Assembly: GCA_012033055.1 (NCBI GenBank)
Contig: JAAUPR010000027.1
Location: 3,902 to 38,776, forward strand
Direction of reading: 5' to 3'
DNA from: Limnothrix sp. RL_2_0
GTDB lineage: Bacteria > Cyanobacteriota > Cyanobacteriia > Cyanobacteriales > MRBY01
Length of the DNA stretch: 34,875 nucleotides
Shown here: positions 1-10,900 of the stretch, one piece after another
Layout: each line of letters starts with the position of its first letter
Position numbering within the stretch: position 1 is the stretch's first letter
Program-made: the position numbers and the translations under genes
The notes under the pieces: generated by a model
Seen by the model: only the letters and a program-made list of their open reading frames with translations
Databases searched by the model: none
What the model was told of the DNA's origin: nothing

Positions 1-153
1 GATGTCTGCACGCTGGCTAAATTTCGCCCATACTAATTGATAGCCTAAGCTTGTAATCCCGACGGTGTAAGTATTTGGGAAGGCAAAAACAAGGGCGATC
101 GCATTTTGCTCTGGGGTAACAGGCTCGAAAAGTAAGCGTTCGTTTTCAAACAA
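1..153 (-). CDS. Radical SAM protein, N-terminal part only (runs off left edge)
   Basis: Reading the minus strand leftward gives an open frame reaching base 1 with residues such as FENERLLFEPVTP followed by AFPNTYTVGITSLGYQLVW. I recognise this as the N-terminal, B12-binding-like region of a cyanobacterial radical SAM protein family whose members usually start a few residues before an ERLLF-type motif. No ATG lies in this frame; the frame is closed by a TAG near 210, and the TTG at 153-151 fits the family's usual start best, so a TTG start is inferred. No Shine-Dalgarno is visible. The catalytic CxxxCxxC cluster would lie beyond the window, so the radical SAM call rests on N-terminal resemblance alone. 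A 22-bp tandem repeat lies just upstream. Confidence 0.5.
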   Translation of the reverse strand, partial: MFENERLLFEPVTPEQNAIALVFAFPNTYTVGITSLGYQLVWAKFSQRADI

Positions 154-180
154 AGTAATTTTGGGAGGGGGCGTTTTTTC

Positions 181-230
181 TCTGTTTGCTATTGTAAGCG
201 AGTCTGTTTGCTATTGTAAGCGAGTCTGTT
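181..230. repeat. 22-bp tandem repeat, two copies plus a 6-base partial
   Basis: The 22-mer beginning TCTGTTTGCTATTG is repeated exactly at 181-202 and 203-224, and its first six bases recur at 225-230. It lies between the stop of the YdcF-like gene and the start of the radical SAM gene, so it is in the leader of the latter. Function is unknown. Confidence 0.85.
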
Positions 231-256
231 TTGCTTCAGGGAATGGCGGCGATCGC

Positions 257-874
257 CTAATCATTACGAACCCAATACTTCAGCCATGCAGGGATTTCAC
301 GGAAAGTGGAATAAACGTCGCGACCTTCTACAAATACTGGATAGGCAGAACCCACCGATTCAAAACCCGCGTTACGTAGCGAGAGTTTAGCGCGAGAAAG
401 ATGAAACAGTTGCGACACCGCAATTACCGATTTTTCTGTGCCCAGTAGCTCCGCCGAATTCACTGCCGTGAGGTGACTATTATTTCCTTGGGAATCAACG
501 ACAATGCGATTTTTGGGAACCCCTGCAGCTTGCAAATATTGCGCCATTACCGCCGCTTCGTCATGGCCTTCTTTGCCGACACCGCCACTAACGAGCAGGT
601 TCGTCACTTGCCCGGTTTCAAATAATTGGAGCGCTTTATCCAAACGAGCTTTTAATCTTGGGGATGGTTCACCGTTTGGATAAACTTGATTGCCGTAGAC
701 AATGGCAAAATTTGCCCGCTGAATATCGCTCCGCGCCCCATCGATATACAATGCACCCACTGCAACACCGAGGGCTGACACACAGGCGATCGCCGAGATT
801 TTTAAGAGGCGTAGGGTCTTGCGCTGAGATTTAAGGGACATGGATAGGAAGTTGCTTGGTAAGTTTGACATCAC
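257..874 (-). CDS. YdcF/SanA-like DUF218 membrane-anchored protein
   Basis: A 205-residue protein. Residues about 23-44 form one hydrophobic segment after a basic stretch (KSQRKTLRLLK), fitting a signal anchor. The rest matches the DUF218/YdcF fold: an AIVYGNQVYPNGEPSPRL entry motif, a strand ending LLVSGG, DEAAVMAQYLQAAGVP, and DSQGNNSHLTAVNS near the usual conserved region. Family members sit in the envelope and are tied to cell-wall or vancomycin-barrier phenotypes (SanA) or are uncharacterised; a reaction cannot be assigned. The start could be base 874 or the Met at 841, which leaves the anchor intact. It lies downstream of the giant autotransporter on the same strand with 73 bases between, so cotranscription is possible. 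Confidence 0.8.
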   Translation of the reverse strand: MMSNLPSNFLSMSLKSQRKTLRLLKISAIACVSALGVAVGALYIDGARSDIQRANFAIVYGNQVYPNGEPSPRLKARLDKALQLFETGQVTNLLVSGGVGKEGHDEAAVMAQYLQAAGVPKNRIVVDSQGNNSHLTAVNSAELLGTEKSVIAVSQLFHLSRAKLSLRNAGFESVGSAYPVFVEGRDVYSTFREIPAWLKYWVRND

Positions 875-947
875 AACCCTTCAATTGCCCCGACTGGATT
901 TCCTGAAACGGCGATCGCCATCTCTCTTTTCATGAAGCGCAAAATAT

Positions 948-2135
948 CTAGAAAGAGAACTTCATTTTAAAGTCAGCCCCATGCACAGTGGTATTACGGG
1001 AGAATTGACCCCAATAACCAAGCTTCATCGAGACACCGTTGACAAATAACAACTCAACATTTGCTGCCGCATCAAAAATACTGCGATCGCCTTGGCTCGT
1101 CACTTCAAAAGATTCAACCTCAGGCGCACCAGCTAATTTTGCCGAAGTTGCAGGACTGGGGTCAGTGAGATAGTGGGTATAACCAAGGTAGACAGTCGGA
1201 CGAATCGTGAGATTGTTGTCTTTAAACTCGCCCCCAAATTCGATGGCTGGGTTCAAGGTGACATAGGCTTGGCTGCTCGCATCCACGAGTAAATTTAATG
1301 CGCCTGCCCCAGTTTCCTCAAAGCTTTGGGTCTTGACCCTCGTTGCACCAAAATCAAGCATTGGTCGAACATACCAACCGCCACCTGCATCAATGTCGTG
1401 GGAAACCCGCAGCGATGACCCAAAGAAAGAGGCTTCCTGTTCGCTAGTGACGCGATCGCCGAAGGGGAAAATATTAAATCGTTCTGCATCAAATTCACCA
1501 GAACCACCCACGATGCTTAAACCAATATCCGTAGAACCCCAAGATTTCTTAAGAGCAATACCGGCTTGGTTGGAAGAGCCATTCATCATCGCGGGCTGGA
1601 CGGAGGAGGCAGTCTCATAAACGCTAGTGCCAGCAGCTACAGCCAAGTACCATTGTTTACCGAGGTTAAGCTGTGTACCAGCCGAAACCGCCGAGGCGGA
1701 GGTCTCAAAATCAAAATATTCATAGGTGCGATCGCCATTATGTCCCAGAGCTGCCACATCAATCCAGAGACATTCCCCTTCCGTAATCACCCGGCGATCG
1801 CCGCTGGTTTTGCAGGTAAATAGATCTTCGGTTAACTGTCGCGATGTAAGTTGGAAATTAGTATGAATTGACCCATAAATTTCTGGGGATAGACTATCAA
1901 AAGGAGTGCCGAGATTGAGGGGTTCTTTAAGGGCAAAAATCGCTTCAATTAGTGGGGCGATCGCCTCAGAGCTACCCGCCAACTGCACCCGATTCAGATA
2001 ATCACCAAAAGCAGTTTGATTACGATTAAGAACGCCAAACCCAGTGAAACTCACATCAACATCAAGGAACGCAATCTTATCCGTAGAATCGATGAAATAT
2101 TCAACAATGACAGACTCAGGAACCACCAAGTTCAA
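948..2135 (-). CDS. Autotransporter segment 5: C-terminal outer-membrane beta-barrel
   Basis: A 395-residue frame open upstream to about 2346, adding a stem (IAGNYIQTETADFDLNLDF, RLNITQDASLEGNLNV). The last 260 residues show amphipathic alternating strands typical of an autotransporter barrel: SAGTQLNLGKQWYLAVAAG, GGGWYVRPMLDFGATRV, LTIRPTVYLGYTHYL and GVSMKLGYWGQFSRN. The chain ends ADFKMKFSF, the terminal aromatic residue being the usual BAM recognition signature. If expressed alone from an internal start it would lack a signal peptide and could not be exported, so it is functional only as the 3' end of the giant gene. Confidence 0.8.
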   Translation of the reverse strand: MNLVVPESVIVEYFIDSTDKIAFLDVDVSFTGFGVLNRNQTAFGDYLNRVQLAGSSEAIAPLIEAIFALKEPLNLGTPFDSLSPEIYGSIHTNFQLTSRQLTEDLFTCKTSGDRRVITEGECLWIDVAALGHNGDRTYEYFDFETSASAVSAGTQLNLGKQWYLAVAAGTSVYETASSVQPAMMNGSSNQAGIALKKSWGSTDIGLSIVGGSGEFDAERFNIFPFGDRVTSEQEASFFGSSLRVSHDIDAGGGWYVRPMLDFGATRVKTQSFEETGAGALNLLVDASSQAYVTLNPAIEFGGEFKDNNLTIRPTVYLGYTHYLTDPSPATSAKLAGAPEVESFEVTSQGDRSIFDAAANVELLFVNGVSMKLGYWGQFSRNTTVHGADFKMKFSF

Positions 2136-2260
2136 AGTTTCTTTAGTGATTGTGCCTTCCGTCGCCGCAAAAATCAGGTTGCGTTGACCCGGTTTAATAT
2201 TGGCGATGCCCCGAGTGAGGACATTTAAATTTCCTTCGAGGGAAGCATCTTGGGTAATGT

Positions 2261-4849
2261 TTAAGCGATCAAGGGAATCATCCGTAAAGTCGAGATTGAG
2301 ATCAAAATCAGCCGTCTCAGTTTGGATATAGTTTCCGGCGATCGCGTCGTATAGATCGATTGATCACCGGGAGAAATCAGACCCTTATTCATAAAAGTAC
2401 TCTGGTTGTCCTCACCAATCAACATCTGCTGACCAGTAAAGACAGAAGCACCAAGCTCACTGGTAAAGCTATTCACCCCACCACCAAGATTCATGTTGCC
2501 GTAGAAAACGCCCGTTGACTTATTGAGGACAGTTTCATTACCCTCTTCACCCACGACGGTATAACCATCTGGCGTCAGCAGCATCACACCGGGAATAGTC
2601 GTACTTGGGGTAATCTCCGATGCCGCAATGACAAAGCCCCCTTCATTGGTGAATCTATTTTCTGCACCACCAGAAATTCGAACCCCGGTGCCACTATCAT
2701 TCATGAAAATGGTTTTATCCTCGGTGAGGTTAACGGTGATATTGCCTTGGTTCTCTACACTTAGAGATTGGGCATAGATGCCGGTATTGCCCTCGCCGCT
2801 AGCAACGAGATTGCCATCAAGCTCAACATCAACAATGCCAGAATTGGCGATAGTCACTGTAGTGGGGTCAGTACTTGCTGCGGTATTTCCCCCAGCATTC
2901 ATAGCAAATATGTCATCGACTAAACCGCCACCACCACCGAGACTCTGGGCAAAGATACCAAAGGAGCGATCGCCAGTAACCGCCACATCTCCAGCTTGCG
3001 TGTAATCAATGTTGCCGCCACTGCCACTATTTGCGGCACTCTTATTAATCGTGATTTGTGACTCATCTAAATCAGTGAGGACAAAACCACCACCACCACC
3101 GATGGATTGGAGCACAACACCGTGGGATAGTTCACCAGAGGTAGAGACATTACCTGTCTTCGTGAAATTGATATCGCCGCCGTTACCAGTAGACCCATCT
3201 TCTGCACCAATATTGATCGTTGCGCTACTCAGTCCGGTGATCGTCGTCAAACCACCACCAGCACCAATAGCTTGAATCAGTTTGCCAGTGGAGCGATCGC
3301 CCATGGTTGTCGTATCACCCGTCTCAATGACGGTAATCGTGCTAGCACTATTGTTGTAGCTGGGGTCAGCTCCTAAAATCACATTAGCTGTCGCGCCGGA
3401 ACTTGCTACAGGGGTTATACCATCAGCAGCAACCGTATCAATATCTAGCTTGAATTGACCACCGCCACCACCAATAGATTGCACGGCAGAAGCCGTTGAG
3501 CCATTCCCCAAAGTTGTCGTGCTACCAGTTTGTGTTTGATTGATCGTGTTACCAGCAGAATTATTTGTATTAAGAGCACCAAGTCTCGCAGCAACATTGA
3601 AGTCTGTCGTCTCATTCAGCACAACCTGTTGATTAACTGTGCCACCGCCACCGCCAATGGATTGAGTTAGTGAACCGGAGGAATTGTCGCCAACAGTCAG
3701 CACATTAGCTCTTTGCTCAACCTCCATGGTGCTACCAACCGCATCGGTTGCCTGATTGGAGCCAATTTGAATTTCAGATTTAAGTTCTGCTTCTGTAAGG
3801 GTAGGAATGGCTTCTGTACCAAAATCACTAAAGTCGAGGAAGAGATTGGTTGTGCCACCGCCACCGTTAATGCCTTGGTTATTGGTCGCCTGACTATCTT
3901 TGCCAAGCATCACAATATCACCAGTTGCATTTACCGTTACCGTACCCGACTCACCGCTAGAGCCACCCCCCACTACTGTTTTTATGATGGCATCAGCGAC
4001 GGTCCACAGGGGACTAGAAAATGAATAAGCGGCATTACCACCACCACCACCGACGGACTGGGCAAAGATACCGTAGGCATCGTCGCCACGGGCAGTAATT
4101 GTGCCAGAATGATCGACTAAAACATCGCCACCATCGGCACCAGTACCACCAAAGCCACCCATGGCAAAGGTCAAAAGGGAACCGGCGATCGCCGAAGCAG
4201 GATTCGACGAAAAACCACTGGTAGAAAAAGCAGCCGCAAAACCACCATCGCCACCACCACCACCGACGCTTTGGGCATAGATACCATAGGCTTCATCACC
4301 ACTCACATCAATCGAACCAGTATTTGTCACAGTTACCTTGTCCGCGTTATTGCCGGAGCCGCCTTGTCCACCAATAGCAAAGGTTGCATTGATCGCCGAC
4401 ATACTAGAGGAAGGGTCAGGTAAGCCTAAATCGAGATTTAAACTTAGCCCCCCCGTACCACCGCCACCACCAACACTCTGAGCCAAAATGCCATGGGATG
4501 CATTTCCTTCTGTGAAAATTGAGCCGTTATTCGTAACATCAACCTCACCACTAACCCCGCCACTATTACCGTTACCACCGACAGTTAAGCCAAATTTGGT
4601 CTCCGGAGTACCAGAGCTTCTGATATTCACCAGGGTTCCGGCGATCGCCTGACCACCATTACCACCACCACCACCAAGACTTTGGGCAAAAATACCGTAG
4701 GAATTATCCTTTAAGGTGCGAATAGTTCCCGTTTCTTGGTTTAGAACCGTAACCTTGCCACCAGCTCCACCGACACCGCCAGTGCCACCGACCACAGCCG
4801 AAGCATTAAATCTTCCTTTACCACTAATGAGACTCACATCCGCCGCCAT
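2261..4849 (-). CDS. Autotransporter segment 4: C-terminal passenger repeats
   Basis: An 862-residue frame with about eleven further, more diverged repeat cores (GIFAQSLGGGGGNGG, GSLTQSIGGGGGTVN, GKLIQAIGAGGG). It changes near the end into a non-repetitive autotransporter-like stem: GGVNSFTSELGASVFTG, MLIGEDNQSTFMNKG and LISPGDQS. A LISPGD-type motif followed by INGNY-like residues commonly leads into the pertactin-like stem and barrel. The frame is open upstream to the C7 run at 4863-4869, where one base appears missing, so its first Met is not a true start. After about 2347 the residues (RSPETISKLRR) are out of frame; the barrel continues in the next segment. Confidence 0.7.
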   Translation of the reverse strand: MAADVSLISGKGRFNASAVVGGTGGVGGAGGKVTVLNQETGTIRTLKDNSYGIFAQSLGGGGGNGGQAIAGTLVNIRSSGTPETKFGLTVGGNGNSGGVSGEVDVTNNGSIFTEGNASHGILAQSVGGGGGTGGLSLNLDLGLPDPSSSMSAINATFAIGGQGGSGNNADKVTVTNTGSIDVSGDEAYGIYAQSVGGGGGDGGFAAAFSTSGFSSNPASAIAGSLLTFAMGGFGGTGADGGDVLVDHSGTITARGDDAYGIFAQSVGGGGGNAAYSFSSPLWTVADAIIKTVVGGGSSGESGTVTVNATGDIVMLGKDSQATNNQGINGGGGTTNLFLDFSDFGTEAIPTLTEAELKSEIQIGSNQATDAVGSTMEVEQRANVLTVGDNSSGSLTQSIGGGGGTVNQQVVLNETTDFNVAARLGALNTNNSAGNTINQTQTGSTTTLGNGSTASAVQSIGGGGGQFKLDIDTVAADGITPVASSGATANVILGADPSYNNSASTITVIETGDTTTMGDRSTGKLIQAIGAGGGLTTITGLSSATINIGAEDGSTGNGGDINFTKTGNVSTSGELSHGVVLQSIGGGGGFVLTDLDESQITINKSAANSGSGGNIDYTQAGDVAVTGDRSFGIFAQSLGGGGGLVDDIFAMNAGGNTAASTDPTTVTIANSGIVDVELDGNLVASGEGNTGIYAQSLSVENQGNITVNLTEDKTIFMNDSGTGVRISGGAENRFTNEGGFVIAASEITPSTTIPGVMLLTPDGYTVVGEEGNETVLNKSTGVFYGNMNLGGGVNSFTSELGASVFTGQQMLIGEDNQSTFMNKGLISPGDQSIYTTRSPETISKLRRLILISISTLRMIPLIA

Positions 4850-4934
4850 TGCGCCATTACCACCCCCCCACCGAGAGATTGCGCAAAAATACCGTGAGCC
4901 ACTTCACCATTAGTAGAGATGCCACCACTATTAG

Positions 4935-7900
4935 TCACCCCAACCTCGCCACCATACATGCCAGCACCACCATTACCACCGACAATGACATTGATATTCG
5001 AACCGCTGGAAGAATAACCCGTACGAGCAGCCCCCCCTCACCGCCACCACCACCAACAGACTGCGCCAAGATGCCAACCGCTTTATCTGCATTCGTTGCA
5101 ACTGTCGCTGAGCTAGTCACGATCACATCGCCGCCAAAGCCACCAGTACCACCAGTACCACCGACGCGAACATTGAAATTAAGATCATTACCGTCCGCAG
5201 TGGCATTCGAAATCCCATCCGTCAGATCACCAGTCGAGACCTCACCCAAATTTTCATCATAGCCACCAAGACCACCACCACCGCCGACGGATTGCGCAAA
5301 GATAGCATGGGCATCCTCTCCGAAAGTAGTGACCGACCCTTCCGCATCAACCGTGACATCTCCAGCAAAGCCGCCTGTTCCGCCTTCTAAGCCAACGCTA
5401 ACTTCCACCGAAGCACCGGGAGTCGCATCATCAGGGGGATCAATGGAAGCAGACACTGAAGTCGTCGTACTCGTGCCCCCACCGCCACCAACGGACTGGG
5501 CAATCAAGCCATATGCCCCCTTGCCCCGAGTCACAATAGCCCCCGTAGAATCAAGGGTGACATCGCCAGCTTCACCACCACTGCCGCCTCTTCTGCCAAT
5601 TTCGACAAGGATACCAATCGCACCGCCAGACTCCAATGTGCCATCCTGACCAGTGGCAACATCAAGCAGCACCGTTTTGATGTCTTTTTCAACGACAGAA
5701 TCGTCACTACTTTCTGTGAAAGGTGCATCCAGATTTAGGAAAGTTGCGTCCGAACCGTTGTCAGCATTACCACCGCCCCCACCAATGGATTGAGCCATGA
5801 TGCCAAAAGATAGATCTCCAATGGTTTCAATATCGCCAACATGGACGACATCAACTTGAGCGCTGTTGCCCCCATCTGCCGGCTGTCCCCCTAGGGAAAA
5901 ACCAATGGCTGGATTATAGTCAGAGGGGCTAGAACTGCCATCATCAAAGAAGCTGTCTAAGAAGCTGAAGTTGGCATGGGTGGAATTGTAATTGACGTTG
6001 GCATTACCACCACCACCACCAATCGATTGGGCGATAATACCGTGGCTATTTCTGCCTTGGGTCTTGATATTGCTGTAGTTATTGACTTCTACGGTAGATC
6101 CTGAAGTTGCAGTGCCGCCAGCGCCACCAATTGTGACTTGACCCACGAGACCGGGCACTTCTGTGAACACATAGCCCGCATTAAAGTTGATGCCAGCATC
6201 ACCGCCGCCGCCGCCAATACTAGAGGCTTCGATACCATAGGAACCAACTCCGTTTGTTGTGATATTGCCAGCAGAGGTGGAAGCATTACCACGATTAACA
6301 ACCACAGAGCCTGCATTACCAGCCCCACCACCGGAACCACCAACGGCAACTTGTATGGGAGAGTTGTTGATGGCAACGACCCCTGTGATATTGAATGCGC
6401 CTGTGCCACCGCCACCACCAACGGATTGAGCGAGCAGACCACCGGAGAAGTCACCCTCAGTAGTAATTGAACCATCTTGGTTAGCGGCGACATTGCCAGC
6501 GTTGCCACCGTCACCCCCGGAACCACCAACGCCAATCCCGACAGCGGCTCCATTGCCTTGCTTCCCTACTCCAGAGGCTGCACCTGTGATATTGAAACCA
6601 CCGTTACCGCCGCCGCCACCAATGGATTGCACGATAACGCCTTTAGCTTCGTTGCCTTGGGTCATAATTGCGCCTGTTGCTTCGGTTAAGGTGACGTTAC
6701 TGGCATTGCCACCGCCACCACCGGAACCACCAACGCCAACGCCCACAACACCACTACCTGTTTTTGCGCCGGAACCGACAATCGAAATATTAAAGCCGCC
6801 ATTACCGCCGCCGCCACCGAGGGACTGGGCCAAAATGCCACCGGAGCGATCGCCTGTTGTGGAGATTGGAGAGATTGCCCTAGCAACGACTGCTGCTGCG
6901 TCACCGCCACCGCCACCAGAGCCACCTAAACCAACATTGACAGCACCAGAACCTTTGCCAGCACCGGAACCATTAAGCGAGATATTAAAACCACCATTAC
7001 CGCCGCCGCCACCAAGGGATTGGGCAGTGAATCCTGTAGCATCTGCGCCGAGGGTTGTAATCTTGCCCGTTAGGCTGGCGTTGACTGTGCTTGCATCACC
7101 GCCATCACCACCGGAGCCGCCAACACCCACATTGACGCTGGCACTACCTGTGCCTGCTCCAGAGCCGGAAGTTGCAATGGTAAAGCCACCATTACCGCCA
7201 CCACCACCAAGGGATTGAGCCAGAAAACCACCGGAGCGATCGCCTGTTGTCGAAATTTCAGATGTCACAGTAGCCGTGACAGCCGCCGCATCACCACCGC
7301 CACCGCCAGAACCGCCAACCCCCACATTAATTGCGCCGGAACCTGTTCCTGCACCAGAACCAGATAGTGAAATATCAAAGCCACCATTACCACCACCACC
7401 ACCAAGAGATTGAGCCGTGAATCCGACCGCATCTATGCCACGGGTTGTAATATTTCCGGTCATGGTTGCAGCAACACCACCAGCATTGCCTCCGTTACCG
7501 CCGAAGCCACCAATGCCGACACTTACAGCGCCAGAACCTGTCCCCGCACCGGAACCAGATGCTGAAATATTAAAGCCACCATTACCACCGCCACCACCAA
7601 TGCTTTGGGCCATTAAGCCAGAGGAGCGATCGCCTTTAGTGGTGATATTCCCGACAACTTTTGCTGTAACGTCATCAGCAGCTCCGCCACCACCACCAGA
7701 GCCACCCACACCAACGGTTAATGTGCCGCTACCTACGCCTGCACCACTACCATTCACGTTGACGCTAAAGCCACCATTACCACCGCCACCACCAATACTT
7801 TGGGCCGCAAAAGCTGTGGCATCGGATCCTTCTGTAGAAATATTTCCTTCTGCCGTCGCGTTGACGGTACTTGCATCGATACCGGTTCCGCCTTTACCAC

Positions 7901-10900
7901 CGACACTAATGCCTAAGGCACCACTGCCCGTGCCAGCGCCACTACCAGAAACACCGACATTAAAGCCGCCATTACCACCACCACCACCGAGGGACTGGGC
8001 TAAGAAACCAGAGGAACCATCGCCGATTGTGGAAATATCTTGTTTTGCAGTTGCTGTTACGGCTCCAGCGGCTCCGCCAGAGGCTCCACTGCCACCGACA
8101 CCAACATTTAATGTGCCACTGCCTACGCCTGCTCCGCTTCCCGTCAAGGCCACGCTAAAACCACCGTTACCACCACCACCACCGATGGATTGCGCCACAA
8201 ATCCAGCTGCGTCTTTTCCTTCTGTGGTGATCGTGCCCTCTGCTGTGGCATCAACAATGCTTGCGGATCCGCCATCGCCGCCAGAACCACCCACGCCGAC
8301 ATTGACTGTGCCACTACCTGTACCCGCTCCGGAACCGGAAGCGGTCACGCTAAAGCCACCATTGCCGCCACCGCCGCCGAGACTTTGGGCCACAAAACCA
8401 GCTGAGCGATCGCCTAGTGTAGAGATATTTCCTTTGGCGATCGCTGTAACTGCATCTGCTGTGCCGCCATTACCACCGGATCCACCAACGCCAACATTAA
8501 CTGCACCACTGCCAACCCCAGCACCAGAACCAGTCACGCTTACGGTGAAACCACCGTTGCCACCACCACCACCAATACTTTGGGCAGTAAAGGCCGTAGC
8601 ATCAACACCTTCTGTCGAGATTGTTCCTTCCGCTGTGGCATCAACTATGCCTGCATTACCGCCAGTACCACCGGATCCACCGACACCAACAGCGACGGAG
8701 CCACTGCCTGTACCCGCTCCAGATCCATTGGCGGTGACACTAAAACCACCATTACCGCCGCCACCACCGAGACTTTGGGCAACGAAACCAGCCGAGCGAT
8801 CGCCTTTTGTCGAAATATTATTTGTTGCCTTGGCGATCACACTGCTTGCATCGCCTGCACCACCACCAGAGCCCCCAACCCCGACAGTTAAAGCACCACT
8901 ACCAACCCCTGCGCCACTCCCTGCAATGTTGACATTAAAGCCACCATTACCACCGCCACCACCAATACTTTGGGCAGCAAAAGCTGTTGAATCATCGCCT
9001 TCAGTACGAATCGTGCCATTGGCCGTGGCATCAACTGTACCGCCAGTACCACCACCACCGGAACCGCCCACACCAATGGATGCTGCACCACTACCAACCC
9101 CAGCACCAGAACCTGTAGCACTGACGACGAAGCCACCATTACCACCGCCACCACCAAAGGATTGAGCGAGGAAACCAAAGGAGTTATTACCCTGCGTAGA
9201 TAGATTCTGACTGGCTAAAGCCGTGACACCACCGCCATTGCCAGCACCACCACCGGTGCCACCAACCGCAATACTGAGGGAGCCACTACCAACACCTGCC
9301 CCCGACCCATTGGCATCCACACTAAAGCCACCATTACCGCCGCCACCACCAATACTTTGGGCAGCAAAAGCTGTCGATTCATCCCCTTCTGTACTAATTG
9401 TGCCGTTTGCTGTGGCATTAACGGTGCTTCCATTGCCGCCACCACCACCGGATCCACCAACACCAACACTAATGGCACCACTACCAACACCGGCTCCCGT
9501 GCCCGATGCCGTCACATTAAAGCCACCATTACCACCGCCACCACCGAGACTTTGGGCGAGTAAACCATAGGAATTCTTTTGCTTAGTGACAATATTGCCC
9601 GAAACCAAGGTTGTCACCGTGCCTGCATTGCCACCACCAGCGCCAGTACCGCCCACGCCCACATTCACTGTGCCGCTGCCTACCCCTGCGCCACTGCCAG
9701 TCAGTGCAACAGTAAAGCCACCGTTACCACCGCCGCCACCGAGACTTTGGGCAACGACTGCATGGGAATTTTCACCGTCGGTGTTGACATCATTCGCTAC
9801 GCTCAAATCAACATTTGCGCCAATCCCCGCTGTACCGCCAGAACCGCCAACGCCCACAGAAACACCGCCACTCCCAACGCCTGCGCCACTACCGGATGCA
9901 GTAATGCTAAAGCCGCCGTTACCACCACCACCGCCAACACTCTGGGCAAGGATGGTGATCGCCTCATCTCCAGAAGTCGTGATCGAAGTGTCCGTTAAAC
10001 TCGTCTTTTCTTTAACAGTTAAAATGACATCGCTCGCATCACCGCCACCGCCACCAGAGCCACCAACGCCAACCGATACAGCACCACTACCAACACCAGC
10101 ACCATCCCCTGTTGCCGAGATCGTAAAACCACCATTACCGCCACTGCCCCCAATCGACTGCGCCACAATACCCGAAGCCTTATCTCCAGAAGTATTCACC
10201 CCACCAGTGAAATCTGCCTCAACAACGCCACCAGCACCGCCACTAGAACCATTGCCACCGACAGCCACTCCGATAGAACCACTGCCGACACCAGCACCCG
10301 ATCCCGTCGCTGTGATACTAAAACCACCATTACCACCGCCACCACCGATCGATTGAGCCACAAATCCAGATGAGCGATCGCCAATAGTTGAAATGAAGCC
10401 ATCAAAAGTTGCATCAGCTTTCGCACCGTTGCCGCCAGTCCCACCATTCCCACCAAGACCAACAGAAATACTACCACTGCCGACACCAGCACCCGATCCC
10501 GTCGCCGTAATATTAAATCCACCATTACCACCGCCACCACCAATCGACTGGGCAACCACTGCATGGGAATTCTCGCCACCGGTCGTGACATCGTTCGCAA
10601 CGGTTAAATCAACAGTATTACCATCACCAGCCGAACCACCAGAACCACCAACACCAACGTTGACCGCACCACTACCGACACCTGCACCACTGCCAGTAGC
10701 ACTAACGACAAAGCCACCATTACCACCACCACCACCAACACTCTGGGCTAAGACACCTATCGAATCATTTCCAGATGTTGTGATACTCCCTGTCGATGTG
10801 GAAGCAATAACTACGCCAGAGGTGCCACCAGTCCCACCGGAACCGCCAACCCCGACATTCACTGTGCCACTACCCACACCTGCACCACTGCCGGAAAGGG

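Noticed and set aside
161-379. 72-residue plus-strand frame spanning the 22-bp repeat
   Set aside because: It runs from the repeat into the antisense of the YdcF-like gene; no ribosome site or family resemblance.
3697-4024. Short frames on both strands within the passenger region
   Set aside because: They overlap the continuous minus-strand passenger frame and have no recognisable protein features.
7417-9165. 582-residue plus-strand open frame of proline-rich repeats (and similar frames at 6493-7218, 9586-10356, 10393-11301)
   Set aside because: These are the reverse complement of glycine-rich GGN codons (NCC on the other strand) and lie antisense to a strong coding frame with a barrel and signal peptide. 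They are shadows.
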